Assembly (NCBI GenBank): GCA_902615715.1
Contig: CACMQA010000001.1
Coordinates: 1 to 64,000, forward strand
Length of the DNA: 64,000 bases
Source of the DNA: an uncultured Pelagibacteraceae bacterium
GTDB taxonomy: Bacteria; Pseudomonadota; Alphaproteobacteria; Pelagibacterales; Pelagibacteraceae
Direction of reading: 5' to 3'
Under the pieces are notes generated by a model, which did no database searches, was not told the DNA's origin, and saw only the letters and a list, made by a program, of their open reading frames with translations. A program made the position numbers and the translations under genes. Below are positions 17,191 through 26,231 of the stretch, piece by piece (position 1 is the first letter of the stretch; every line of letters starts with the position of its first letter).

Positions 17191-17215
17191 AAGGGGGCTT
17201 AGGCCCCCTTTTTTA
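17191..17215 (+). terminator. Rho-independent terminator after livK
   Basis: AAGGGGGC (17191-17198) and GCCCCCTT (17203-17210) form a perfect stem with a TTAG loop, followed by a run of Ts. It ends the livHMGFK operon. Confidence 0.95.
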
Positions 17216-17232
17216 TTTATAGAAAGGAAATT

Positions 17233-17568
17233 ATGGAAATAACTTATGATGATTTTAAGAAAGTGCAGATTAAAGTTGGCACTGTTTTAGAAGTAAAAGT
17301 TAATGAAAAAGCTAGCAAACCCTCTTTGGTAGTTAAACTTGATTTTGGAAAAGAGATTGGAATTAAACAATCTTCAGCACAAATTACCCATTACTACAAC
17401 GCTGAAAGTTTAGTAGGCAAACAAGTAATAGGAGTTTGTAACTTTCCAACAAAAAATATAGCTGGTGTTGTATCTGAAGTTTTAGTACTTGGAGCTATTG
17501 AAAAAGACGGAAAAGTTGTCCTAGTGCACCCATCTCAGAAAACTGATAATGGTCTAGATATTGCTTAA
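17233..17568 (+). CDS. csaA: CsaA-type tRNA-binding-domain protein
   Basis: A 111-residue protein formed of a single tRNA-binding OB fold. It shows FKKVQIKVGTVLEVKVNEKASKPS, KLDFGKEIGIKQSSAQIT, LVGKQVIGVCNFPTKNIAGVVSEVLVLG and a C-terminal VHPSQKTDNG, matching CsaA of Bacillus, a homodimeric chaperone-like protein tied to secretion. Its role in Gram-negative bacteria is not settled. A good GAAAGGAAATT ribosome site precedes the ATG, so it begins a new unit after the terminator. Confidence 0.88.
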   Translation: MEITYDDFKKVQIKVGTVLEVKVNEKASKPSLVVKLDFGKEIGIKQSSAQITHYYNAESLVGKQVIGVCNFPTKNIAGVVSEVLVLGAIEKDGKVVLVHPSQKTDNGLDIA

Positions 17569-17907
17569 ATGATATTTGCACTTAAAACTTTAGTTGCAGG
17601 ATTAATTATAGCCTTCTCATCTTGGCTTGCTGGTCAAAACCCTAGGATGGCAGGTTTTATAATTGCCTTACCCATGACATCACTAATTGCAATTGCCTTT
17701 GTTTACTTCGAGCACAATAGTGTTGAAAAAACAATTTTGTACGCAAAAAGTATTTTAATCGCTGTACCAGTAAGCTATTTATTTTTTCTTCCTTTTTTCT
17801 TAGCAAAACAATTTAATATGAATTTTTGGATGATCTATGGCTCTGGAATACTTCTATTAACTTTAGGTTTTTTCATTCATAAGTATTTTTCAAATTTTTT
17901 GTCATGA
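17569..17907 (+). CDS. Small membrane protein, DUF3147-like (tentative)
   Basis: A 112-residue protein with four predicted helices. The segment MAGFIIALPMTSLIAIAFVYFE resembles the start of DUF3147 proteins, where a conserved LPL/LPM turn is followed by a helix and an acidic residue. The match is from memory and tentative. It starts directly after the csaA stop and overlaps the next gene by four bases, so it is in the same operon. No function can be given. Confidence 0.6.
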   Translation: MIFALKTLVAGLIIAFSSWLAGQNPRMAGFIIALPMTSLIAIAFVYFEHNSVEKTILYAKSILIAVPVSYLFFLPFFLAKQFNMNFWMIYGSGILLLTLGFFIHKYFSNFLS

Positions 17908-18341
17908 GTTCTGAAACATTCAATTGGAGCTGTAAACATACTTGGTTTAGAAGTGCAAAAAATACTTTTTGGTGTTTACTTGGATGTTCGATAGGTGATT
18001 TTGGAACTATTTTATTTTTTCAATTAACTAAAATTCCCTTTCCTGTTTTAGCAATAATGGTTCTAGCGATAATCAACGGAATTATTACAAGTATAATTTT
18101 AGAGACAATTATCTTATTAAGACAAAATTTTTCTTTAAAATTAGCTTTTAAAACAGCTGTTGGAATGAGTTTAATCTCAATGGTAAGCATGGAAATTGCT
18201 ATGAATGCTACTGATTATTTTCTTACAGGAGGAGCTATTTTAACTTGGTGGGTTGTGCCGATAATGTTAGCTGTTGGTTTTGTTACCCCCTGGCCATATA
18301 ATTATTGGAGACTCAAAAAATTTAACGAAGCTTGCCATTAA
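17904..18341 (+). CDS. DUF4396-family membrane protein
   Basis: A 145-residue membrane protein with the DUF4396 pattern: NTFWCLLGCSIGDFGTILFF near residue 20, INGIITSIILETIILL in the middle, MSLISMVSMEIAMNATDYFLTGG and a final PWPYNYWRLKKFNEACH. Conserved Cys, Asp, Glu, Met and His residues inside the helices suggest metal handling, and DUF4396 genes often lie near copper-related genes. Here a DUF411 metal-binding protein lies 0.5 kb away, which fits. It runs convergent to the cytochrome b561 gene with a four-base overlap. Confidence 0.82.
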   Translation: MSSETFNWSCKHTWFRSAKNTFWCLLGCSIGDFGTILFFQLTKIPFPVLAIMVLAIINGIITSIILETIILLRQNFSLKLAFKTAVGMSLISMVSMEIAMNATDYFLTGGAILTWWVVPIMLAVGFVTPWPYNYWRLKKFNEACH

Positions 18342-18868
18342 GTAATTTTGTTTAAGATTTTATCCTTAAAAATAAAATGATGAACAATTACCGCAAGTAT
18401 ATGCAGACTTACAAGTGCTAATAATAAGTAATTAGCGTAAATGTGAACTTGGTAATAAGCATCAGCTAAGATAAAATTATCTCTCTCAAATCCATATTTA
18501 AAAAATATAAAATTAAGTGTTTCTCCCATATAAAGTTTCTTAAGAATTCCAGAAATAGTAATAGTAAAAATATTTAAATAAAGTAAGAAATGATTAGCCT
18601 TCCCAATAAAGACTTGGCCTTTAAAAAAACTTCTAGTTTCAGATGGACTTGGGTTAAAAAATTTCCAAATTAGTCTAAACAAAGTAAGATAAAAAACGGT
18701 TATTCCAACTAGGATATGTATATTTTCAAGTTCAATTCTTTCATCAGAAAATTCGAGCCCTACTAAATAAAATCCAAAAGGAACCTGGGCTATTAAGACA
18801 ATAAATGTAATCCAGTGGAACAATTTGGCCAATAGGCCGTACTCACTGTTGCTGTTAAAAACTTTCAT
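18338..18868 (-). CDS. Cytochrome b561-family protein
   Basis: A 176-residue inner-membrane protein with four helices and the b561 pattern: KLFHWITFIVLIAQVPFGFYLVG at the N-terminus, HILVGITVFYLTLFRLIWKF in helix 2, and YQVHIYANYLLLALVSLHILAVIVHHFIFKD in the last helix. The paired histidines are haem b ligands. Such proteins pass electrons from quinol or periplasmic donors. It starts eight bases from the divergent DUF411 gene, so promoters must be inside the coding sequences. Confidence 0.88.
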   Translation of the reverse strand: MKVFNSNSEYGLLAKLFHWITFIVLIAQVPFGFYLVGLEFSDERIELENIHILVGITVFYLTLFRLIWKFFNPSPSETRSFFKGQVFIGKANHFLLYLNIFTITISGILKKLYMGETLNFIFFKYGFERDNFILADAYYQVHIYANYLLLALVSLHILAVIVHHFIFKDKILNKIT

Positions 18869-18876
18869 TATTAATT

Positions 18877-19359
18877 ATGTCGTACAAAAGAAAAATATTC
18901 AAATTAACTTTTTTTACAGTATTATTATTCTCTGTTTTTTATATCTTTAATTTTGTCACAGATAAAAAAGATGCTCTAGCCAATATTAACACTAAACAAG
19001 TTGTAGAAGTTTTTAAAACTCCTTCGTGCGGATGTTGCTATGGCTATGTTTTATTTTTAGAGGAAGAAAAATTTAAAGTTAAACAAACAGATATGAGAAG
19101 CCTTCATACAATAAAACAGAAGTATAACATCCCAGTCGAAATGCAATCTTGCCATACTACTATTATGGGTAAATACTTTATTGAAGGACATGTCCCTTTT
19201 GAGGCGGTTGAAAAATTATTAAAAGAGCAACCCGATATTGATGGTATAGCTTTGCCCGGAATGCCGATTGGCACACCAGGAATGCCAGGTGATAAAGACG
19301 AACCCTATGTTATTTATCAACTTAAAGATGGGAAATCCTCAGTATTCATGACAATATAA
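18877..19359 (+). CDS. DUF411 periplasmic metal-binding protein
   Basis: A 160-residue protein with an N-terminal membrane segment or uncleaved signal, then the DUF411 domain: VEVFKTPSCGCCYGYVLFL (the CGCC metal site near residues 50-53), EMQSCHTTIMGKYFIEGHVPFEAV, and GIALPGMPIGTPGMPG. DUF411 proteins bind copper or silver with these cysteines and methionines. With the following cytochrome c and the divergent b561 it forms a likely periplasmic redox/metal group. Confidence 0.9.
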   Translation: MSYKRKIFKLTFFTVLLFSVFYIFNFVTDKKDALANINTKQVVEVFKTPSCGCCYGYVLFLEEEKFKVKQTDMRSLHTIKQKYNIPVEMQSCHTTIMGKYFIEGHVPFEAVEKLLKEQPDIDGIALPGMPIGTPGMPGDKDEPYVIYQLKDGKSSVFMTI

Positions 19360-19363
19360 TCTT

Positions 19364-19813
19364 ATGAAACAAAAAATAAAAATAATACAAACAATTATTT
19401 TTATTTTTTTCACAAGCTTTCCCTTTTATGCTAACGCTATGACTGTAGAAGAAATCATAAAAGGCAGAAAAGCTATGTTTAGTGAAAACTATCAAAATGC
19501 AAAAAAAATATCTATATTATTGAAATCTAAAAAGATTGAAGAGGCAAAACCTTTAATGAAGAAAATTTCAGATAACTATAAAAAATTATTGGATTATTTT
19601 CCTGAAAATACAAAAGAAGGTTTTAAAACGGAAGCACTTCCAAGCATTTGGGAAAACAAAGATGAGTTTAATGATTTAATGCAAAAAGCTTCAGATGATA
19701 TGATCAAACTTGCAAAAGCCATTGACACTGCAGAAGACCTTAGAGCAGTGCAAAAGGAGTTAATGTGGAGCAATTGCACAGCGTGCCATAGTAGATTTAG
19801 AGCGCCTCACTAA
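19364..19813 (+). CDS. Cytochrome c-prime-type protein
   Basis: A 149-residue secreted protein: signal peptide of about 25 residues ending at ANA, a helical body (GRKAMFSENYQNAKKISILL, and similar helices) and a single haem site CTACH at the C-terminus (WSNCTACHSRFR). A four-helix body with a C-terminal CxxCH is the cytochrome c-prime arrangement. The usual partners bind nitric oxide or carry electrons. It follows the DUF411 gene after four bases. Confidence 0.85.
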   Translation: MKQKIKIIQTIIFIFFTSFPFYANAMTVEEIIKGRKAMFSENYQNAKKISILLKSKKIEEAKPLMKKISDNYKKLLDYFPENTKEGFKTEALPSIWENKDEFNDLMQKASDDMIKLAKAIDTAEDLRAVQKELMWSNCTACHSRFRAPH

Positions 19814-19819
19814 GTTTTA

Positions 19820-20407
19820 ATGCAACTTTTTCCATTAATATTATTCGGCATTGCAACTGCGTTTTCTCCTGGTCCAAATAATATCATGACATCTTATACT
19901 GCTTTCAATTTTGGATTTAGAAAAGCTATTCCAACAATGCTTGGAGTAATTATCGGATGGACACTTTTAATTATACTTTTGCAATTAACTTCTGGAGCTA
20001 TTTTTCAAAAGTATACATTTATTCAAACTACAATTAAAATATTAGGGTCAATTTACTTATTATATATGGCGTATAAATTATCTTTTGCAGGACAAACTAA
20101 AGATAAAAAGATTGATCCAAAACCAGTAACTTTTTTAAATACTTTCTGGTTTCAATTCATAAATCCTAAAAGCATTATAGTCGGTTTAACTTCAATTTCT
20201 TTATTTATTGATACGCAAAACAATTATTTAAGAGATTCTATAACTTTGACTTTAGTTTGGTTTTTAATGGCTGTTGGAAGCCAAACAGCCTGGTGTTTGA
20301 TGGGTAAATACATGAGAAAATTCGCCACAAGTGATAAATTTATAAAGAATTTTAATTATACAATGTCTTTTTTACTTATCGTTTGCGTGATTTTGTTCTA
20401 TGTATAG
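19820..20407 (+). CDS. LysE/RhtB-family amino acid exporter
   Basis: A 195-residue membrane protein of six helices with the family start FGIATAFSPGPNNIMTSYTAFNFGFRKAIPTMLGVIIG, the KILGSIYLLYMAYKL segment and FWFQFINPKSIIVGLTSISLF around residue 115. It exports amino acids or similar small molecules. The substrate is not predictable. It follows the cytochrome gene by six bases and precedes aconitase by three, so it may be co-transcribed with both. Confidence 0.88.
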   Translation: MQLFPLILFGIATAFSPGPNNIMTSYTAFNFGFRKAIPTMLGVIIGWTLLIILLQLTSGAIFQKYTFIQTTIKILGSIYLLYMAYKLSFAGQTKDKKIDPKPVTFLNTFWFQFINPKSIIVGLTSISLFIDTQNNYLRDSITLTLVWFLMAVGSQTAWCLMGKYMRKFATSDKFIKNFNYTMSFLLIVCVILFYV

Positions 20408-20410
20408 CGC

Positions 20411-23086
20411 ATGAAATTTAATAGTAAAAATTCCTTTAAATCATTAGATAATATTTCATCATCTGGAAAAGAATATAAAATTTTTAATTTAAAAAAAGCT
20501 GAAAAGTATGGATTAGAAGGAATATCAAAACTTCCTAAATCACTTAAGGTATTATTAGAAAATCTTCTTAGGTATGAAGATGATGTAACTGTAGATAAAA
20601 AACAAATATTAGCCTTAAAAGACTGGCTTAAAAATAAAAAATCAAACACAGAAATAGCTTACAGACCTGCTCGTACTTTACTGCAAGATTATACTGGAAT
20701 TCCTGCAATTGCTGATCTAGCAGCGATGAGAGATGCTGTGAAAGATAAAAACAAAAATCCAGATAAAATTAATCCATTATCTACTGTTGATTTAGTAATA
20801 GATCACTCTGTGATGGTTGATGAATATGCTTCAGGAAAATCATTTAATCAAAATGTTGAAAGAGAATTTTCAAGAAATGGTGAAAGATATTCTTTTTTAA
20901 AGTGGGGACAAAAAGCATTTGATAATTTTAGAGTTGTCCCTCCTGGAACAGGAATTTGTCATCAAGTGAATTTAGAATATTTATCAAAAGTTGTTTGGTC
21001 ATCAAAAAGTGGAAGTGATTTATACGCTTATCCAGATACATTGGTTGGAACCGATAGTCATACAACAATGGTAAATGGTTTATCAGTTTTAGGTTGGGGC
21101 GTAGGCGGAATAGAGGCAGAAGCTGCAATGTTAGGTCAACCTATTTCAATGTTAATCCCAGAAGTAGTTGGTGTTGAACTAAAAGGAAAATTAAAAGAAG
21201 GAACAACTGCAACAGACTTAGTTTTAATCATTGTTGAAATGCTTAGAAAAAAAGGTGTGGTTGGAAAATTCGTAGAATTTTATGGCGAAGGTTTAAAAAA
21301 TTTAACTTTGGCTGACAGAGCAACAATAGCAAACATGGCTCCTGAATATGGAGCTACATGTGGTTTCTTTCCAGTTGATGATGAAACTCTTAAATATTTA
21401 AAATTATCTGGGAGAGATCAAGAAACAATAGCATTAGTCGAGAAATATTCAAAAGCACAAGGGCTTTGGGCAAGCAATGATGTTATATTTACAGATACTC
21501 TTTTATTAGATGTTAGCAGTGTAGTAACAAGCATTTCTGGACCTAAACGACCACAGGATAAAGTTTTGCTTACCGAGGCTTCAACTGCTTTTGCAAAAGT
21601 TTATAAAGAAAATGTAAAAAGAGATAAGGCTATCGAAGCTAAAGTTGAAGGTACTGACTTTAATATAAAAGATGGTGATATCGTAATTGCCGCGATAACA
21701 TCTTGTACAAATACTTCTAACCCAAGCGTAATGATTGGTGCAGGTCTTTTAGCGAAGAAAGCTCATGAAAAAGGATTAAAAGTTAAACCTTGGGTAAAAA
21801 CCTCTTTAGCTCCTGGTTCGCAAGTTGTGACAGATTATTTGGAAAAAGCTGGTTTAAATAAATATTTAGATGAACTTGGTTTTAATTTAGTGGGTTATGG
21901 TTGCACTACTTGTATTGGTAACTCTGGACCTTTAAATCAAAATATATCGGATGCGATAAATAAAAATGATCTTTACGCTGTTTCAGTTTTATCTGGAAAT
22001 AGAAACTTTGAAGGAAGAATTAATCCAGATGTAAAAGCTAATTACTTAGCTTCACCTCCGCTTGTTGTTGCTTATGCTTTAGCAGGAAACATGAATTTTG
22101 ATATGTATAAGTCTGCTCTTGGAAAAGATAAAGATGGTAAAGATGTTTTCTTAAAAGATATTTGGCCAAGCAATAAAGAGATTGAAGATTTAATGTTAAG
22201 TTCTTTGAATGCAGATATGTTTAAACAAAGATATTCAAATGTTTCAGAAGGACCTAAAGAATGGCAAGCTATTAATACAACAGATAGTGATATTTATAAC
22301 TGGGAAGCAAATTCTACATACGTAAAAAGACCACCATTCTTTGATGATTTACCTGATAAACCAGAGGGATTTAAACCCATCAATGATGCTAGGATTCTTT
22401 TATTATTAGCTGACTCAGTTACAACTGATCATATTTCACCAGCAGGGAGTATTAAAAAAGAAAGTCCAACTGGTGATTATTTTATGAAGCACCAAATACA
22501 ACAAAAAGATTTTAATTCATATGGTGCAAGAAGGGGAAATCATGAAGTAATGATGAGAGGAACTTTTGGAAATATAAAAATTAGAAATGAAATGGCTCCT
22601 GGTACTGAAGGTGGATTTACAACGTTACAGCCAGATGGAAAAGTAATGAGTGTTTACGAAGCTGCAATGGAATACAAAAAAAGAAACAATGATTTAGTTG
22701 TAATAGCTGGAAAAGAATACGGAACAGGTTCATCAAGGGATTGGGCAGCTAAAGGAACTAAACTTTTAGGAATTAAAGCTGTTTTAGCAGAAAGTTTTGA
22801 GAGAATTCATAGATCAAATTTAATTGGAATGGGAGTTTTACCACTTCAATTTAAAGAAGGTTTTGACCGTATAAAATTAAATATTACGGGAGCAGAATTA
22901 GTTTCAGTTATTAATATTGATAAAGGTGTTAAACCAAGACAAGAAGTAACATGTGAAATTAAATATCAAGACGGAACTAGTAAAAAAATTCAAATGCTTT
23001 GTAGAATTGATACCGCTAATGAAGTTGAGTACTACAAAAATGGAGGAATTTTGCAGTATGTTTTAAGAAATATGCTTGCCAACTAA
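20411..23086 (+). CDS. acnA: Aconitate hydratase A
   Basis: An 891-residue cytoplasmic enzyme that interconverts citrate and isocitrate in the TCA cycle. The [4Fe-4S] ligands are C432 in AITSCTNTSNP and C498 and C501 in GYGCTTCIGNSGP. The swivel domain has GTGSSRDWAAKGT and LAESFERIHRSNLIGMGVLPLQF. Length and domain order match AcnA rather than AcnB. AcnA-type enzymes can also act on 2-methylcitrate derivatives, and the next gene encodes a PrpD-like protein starting immediately after its stop, so the pair may serve both the TCA and methylcitrate routes. Confidence 0.97.
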   Translation: MKFNSKNSFKSLDNISSSGKEYKIFNLKKAEKYGLEGISKLPKSLKVLLENLLRYEDDVTVDKKQILALKDWLKNKKSNTEIAYRPARTLLQDYTGIPAIADLAAMRDAVKDKNKNPDKINPLSTVDLVIDHSVMVDEYASGKSFNQNVEREFSRNGERYSFLKWGQKAFDNFRVVPPGTGICHQVNLEYLSKVVWSSKSGSDLYAYPDTLVGTDSHTTMVNGLSVLGWGVGGIEAEAAMLGQPISMLIPEVVGVELKGKLKEGTTATDLVLIIVEMLRKKGVVGKFVEFYGEGLKNLTLADRATIANMAPEYGATCGFFPVDDETLKYLKLSGRDQETIALVEKYSKAQGLWASNDVIFTDTLLLDVSSVVTSISGPKRPQDKVLLTEASTAFAKVYKENVKRDKAIEAKVEGTDFNIKDGDIVIAAITSCTNTSNPSVMIGAGLLAKKAHEKGLKVKPWVKTSLAPGSQVVTDYLEKAGLNKYLDELGFNLVGYGCTTCIGNSGPLNQNISDAINKNDLYAVSVLSGNRNFEGRINPDVKANYLASPPLVVAYALAGNMNFDMYKSALGKDKDGKDVFLKDIWPSNKEIEDLMLSSLNADMFKQRYSNVSEGPKEWQAINTTDSDIYNWEANSTYVKRPPFFDDLPDKPEGFKPINDARILLLLADSVTTDHISPAGSIKKESPTGDYFMKHQIQQKDFNSYGARRGNHEVMMRGTFGNIKIRNEMAPGTEGGFTTLQPDGKVMSVYEAAMEYKKRNNDLVVIAGKEYGTGSSRDWAAKGTKLLGIKAVLAESFERIHRSNLIGMGVLPLQFKEGFDRIKLNITGAELVSVINIDKGVKPRQEVTCEIKYQDGTSKKIQMLCRIDTANEVEYYKNGGILQYVLRNMLAN

Positions 23087-24592
23087 ATGAGAGATATAAA
23101 AGTAAAAGTTCATCCATCAAAATCAAATCTAAAAAAAGAAGATCAATTAGCCTGGAAAATCGCAGAGATCGCATCAGATAAAGCAAAGATAGATAAAGAT
23201 GCAGTTGATATGGTTATCAATAGAATAATTGATAATGCTTCAGTTGCTATCGCTTCATTTAATAGAAGACCTGTTGTTTCAGCGAGAGCAATGGCTTTAG
23301 CTCACTCTAGAAAATCAGGAGCTACTGTCTTTGGTTTAAATCCAAAAATAAAAGTGGATTGCGAATGGGCTGCATGGGCCAACGGAACTGCTGTGAGAGA
23401 GTTAGATTATCACGATACTTTTTTAGCAGCAGACTATAGTCACCCAGGTGACAATATTCCGGCAATCCTAGCAGTAGCACAGCAAAAAGGATGTAATGGT
23501 AAAGATTTAATTAAAGGAATACTTACAGGTTACGAAGTACAAGTAAATTTAGTCAAAGGTATTTGCTTACATGAACATAAAATTGATCATATAGCTCACT
23601 TAGGCCCTAGTGTTGCTGCTGGTTTAGGAAGTTTATTAAATTTAAAAACAGATCTTGTTTATCAATCCGTACAGCAAGCGTTACATATTACTGTTTCAAC
23701 AAGACAATCTAGAAAAGGAGAAATTTCTAGCTGGAAAGCTTTTGCACCAGCTCATGCCGGTAAACTCGCAGTGGAGGCTGTTGATAGATGTATGAGAGGT
23801 GAGGGTGCTCCATCACCAATTTACGAGGGGGAAGATAGTGTAATTGCTTATGTTTTATCAGGACCAAGCAAAGAATATACAGTGCCATTACCAAATATTA
23901 ATGAGCCTAAAAGAGCAATTCTTGAAACTTATACAAAAGAACATTCAGCGGAATATCAATCCCAAGCTTTAATTGATCTAGCGAGAAGCTTACATAAAAA
24001 AATTTCTAATGTTAGTGACATTGATAATATTTTAATTGAAACAAGTCATCATACTCATTACGTAATTGGTACAGGAGCAAACGATCCTCAAAAAATGGAT
24101 CCAAAAGCGAGCAGGGAAACTTTAGATCATTCTATAATGTATATCTTTGCGGTGGCACTTGAAGATGGAGCGTGGCACCATGTGAAATCCTATACTCCTC
24201 AAAGAGCGCAAAGAAAAAGCACGGTTGAACTTTGGCAAAAAATTTCAACAAGAGAAGATGCAAGATGGACAGAAAAATATCACGATCCTAATCCTGAAAA
24301 TAAATGTTTTGGTGGAAAAGTAATCATAACAATGAAAGATGGATCTACAATTTCAGAGGAAATAAATGTTGCTGACGCCCATCCAGCAGGCAAAAGACCT
24401 TTCACACGAAAAGAATATATTAGTAAATTTAGAACTTTAACTGATGGAATTATTTCTAAAAAAGAGTCAGATCGATTTTTAAAATGTGTGCAAAATCTTC
24501 CTAAATTAAAAGCTCAAGATTTGATGGGTTTAAACGTTGAGGTTAAAAGCTCAATAAAAGATAAAGCTAAAAGTAGTAAAGGTATTTTCTAA
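23087..24592 (+). CDS. prpD: MmgE/PrpD-family protein, probable 2-methylcitrate dehydratase
   Basis: A 501-residue protein of the MmgE/PrpD family. It shows [39 protein letters not shown] near residues 100-140, [14 protein letters not shown] near residue 180, [25 protein letters not shown] near residue 205 and [18 protein letters not shown] near residue 405. PrpD dehydrates 2-methylcitrate in propionate breakdown. It starts directly after the acnA stop. prpB and prpC are not in the window, so the exact substrate stays an inference, but the close similarity to PrpD proper makes it likely. Confidence 0.9.
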   Translation: MRDIKVKVHPSKSNLKKEDQLAWKIAEIASDKAKIDKDAVDMVINRIIDNASVAIASFNRRPVVSARAMALAHSRKSGATVFGLNPKIKVDCEWAAWANGTAVRELDYHDTFLAADYSHPGDNIPAILAVAQQKGCNGKDLIKGILTGYEVQVNLVKGICLHEHKIDHIAHLGPSVAAGLGSLLNLKTDLVYQSVQQALHITVSTRQSRKGEISSWKAFAPAHAGKLAVEAVDRCMRGEGAPSPIYEGEDSVIAYVLSGPSKEYTVPLPNINEPKRAILETYTKEHSAEYQSQALIDLARSLHKKISNVSDIDNILIETSHHTHYVIGTGANDPQKMDPKASRETLDHSIMYIFAVALEDGAWHHVKSYTPQRAQRKSTVELWQKISTREDARWTEKYHDPNPENKCFGGKVIITMKDGSTISEEINVADAHPAGKRPFTRKEYISKFRTLTDGIISKKESDRFLKCVQNLPKLKAQDLMGLNVEVKSSIKDKAKSSKGIF

Positions 24593-25555
24593 TTATTTTA
24601 TTTTTTTTGCAAGATTGTTAGCGCTTAGCCAGGCATTTTCAACTTTTGGTCCGTTTAACCAATCTCCACAAATACCTAAATTAATTTTTTTATTCCAAAT
24701 ACTTAAGTATGGTGTTTTTTTATAGTTATACGAAAACTTCCAACCATGAATTCTTTTAAAGATTATTTTATTTTTTTTAAGTCCTGTTAATTTTATAAAG
24801 CGTGAAATCAATTGATTCATAATTGATTTATCAGTTTTATATTTATTTATGGTTTTTTTTGACCATTTAAGTGTGGCTTGAAGTGTCCATAAACTCATAT
24901 TTGATTTAAACCTTTTTTTACTATTTTCATTAGCAGCCCAAGCTAAAACGTCATCATTAAATTTTATAGAACTAATAGGAAGGTTTTTTTGTTTTTTTAA
25001 TGCAATCACTACAGTAATGTTTGGTTGCATTTGTACCTTTAATTTTAAAATTTTTTTATTTAAGTATTTTTTTGCTAATTTTTTTAATTGTGGAAACGGA
25101 CAAGTTATTATTAATGATTTGAAATGATGTTTTGATTTATTGTTAAGAGTAATTTCCCAATAGTTTTTATTAAATTTGATTTTAGTTATTGGTGAGGCAA
25201 AAAATTGTTTAATACCTTTGAGATTATATTTAACTAAATCATTGTTAGCTTTTTTTCCAATATATCTAACTGAAAGAGGTTTTTTTTCAAAAGTAAAATC
25301 AAGATGATTTCCATCCCAGGTTTTAAGAGTTTTATTTTTATAAAGTTTTTGTATAAACTTTGAAAATTGTTTTGATTTTGGAGAAATATATTGAACTCCA
25401 TGATCAAAGCTTAAATTATTCTTAAATCTTTTATTTGAAGATCTACCACCCGGACCTCTTGCTTTATCAAAAACTTTGACTGAATATTTTTTAGATAATA
25501 GATTTGCTATTGTAGAGCCAGAGATGCCTGACCCTAAAATACAAAAATCTATCAT
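24593..25555 (-). CDS. FAD-dependent oxidoreductase, renalase-like (COG3380)
   Basis: A 320-residue protein with an N-terminal FAD motif (FCILGSGISGSTIANLL), the second FAD contact KARGPGGRSSNKRF near residue 34, SFDHGVQYISPKS near residue 50 and the closing GICGDWLNGPKVENAWLSANNLAKKI. This pattern is that of short FAD amine-oxidase-like proteins related to renalase. Substrates in bacteria are mostly unknown; isomeric dihydronicotinamides are a known renalase substrate. Strongly lysine-rich, as is common in AT-rich genomes. Its start overlaps the TerC-like gene stop by four bases. Confidence 0.82.
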   Translation of the reverse strand: MIDFCILGSGISGSTIANLLSKKYSVKVFDKARGPGGRSSNKRFKNNLSFDHGVQYISPKSKQFSKFIQKLYKNKTLKTWDGNHLDFTFEKKPLSVRYIGKKANNDLVKYNLKGIKQFFASPITKIKFNKNYWEITLNNKSKHHFKSLIITCPFPQLKKLAKKYLNKKILKLKVQMQPNITVVIALKKQKNLPISSIKFNDDVLAWAANENSKKRFKSNMSLWTLQATLKWSKKTINKYKTDKSIMNQLISRFIKLTGLKKNKIIFKRIHGWKFSYNYKKTPYLSIWNKKINLGICGDWLNGPKVENAWLSANNLAKKIK

Positions 25556-26172
25556 ATCGCAATTAAGAATTCGTATTTTTCATTAATTGAAAGAACTTCG
25601 TAATTTACCAATCCACCTATTATTAATTGTAGAGCGATTATCAAAATTACTGCTAAACCTAAATAACCAAGCCATTGATGTTTTTTGATATAATCTGCAA
25701 AGTAACTAGCTAAAGTGGCTATTAAGAATACTGATAATAATAAACCAATTACCATTATATGAAAATTACCTTTTGAAGCCGCAACTACAGCAATAACATT
25801 ATCGAAACTTAAAGTTAAATCAGCAACTAACACCTGGTAAACACCAGCAAAAAAAGTTGTTGTTTCTCTAGATTTTAATTGTGGAGACCTAATTTTATTT
25901 TGACCAAAAAAGTCTTGTCTTAAATTATTTATAACCCAGATAAGCGCTATTCCACCTAAAATTTTAACCCAAGCAAACTCAAAAATAAAGTTTGCGCCAG
26001 TTGCAAAAAAAATCCTAAATATAAAAGCAGCCGCTACTCCCCACGCAATAATTTTTTTTCTATTATTTGGCGCAAAGTTTGCAGCAATAATACCTATTAT
26101 GATGGCGTTATCTGCAGACATAACAATGTTAATGATAAGAATTTGAGAAGTGATTATAAATTGTTCTAACAT
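25552..26172 (-). CDS. TerC-family (YjbE-like) membrane protein
   Basis: A 206-residue protein with seven predicted helices. The family mark NIVMSADNAIIIGIIAANF appears near residue 15 and its repeat DLTLSFDNVIAVVAASKGNF near residue 120; the two Asp-Asn pairs probably bind a metal ion. TerC relatives are linked to manganese or calcium export and to tellurite resistance. The gene is transcribed away from MATE across a 59-base gap and is coupled to the FAD oxidoreductase downstream. Confidence 0.9.
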   Translation of the reverse strand: MLEQFIITSQILIINIVMSADNAIIIGIIAANFAPNNRKKIIAWGVAAAFIFRIFFATGANFIFEFAWVKILGGIALIWVINNLRQDFFGQNKIRSPQLKSRETTTFFAGVYQVLVADLTLSFDNVIAVVAASKGNFHIMVIGLLLSVFLIATLASYFADYIKKHQWLGYLGLAVILIIALQLIIGGLVNYEVLSINEKYEFLIAI

Positions 26173-26231
26173 TTTCTTAGGATTCTATTAATAAATGTAT
26201 ATAAGCATATTTTAAAATTTTAAAGGAAAAA

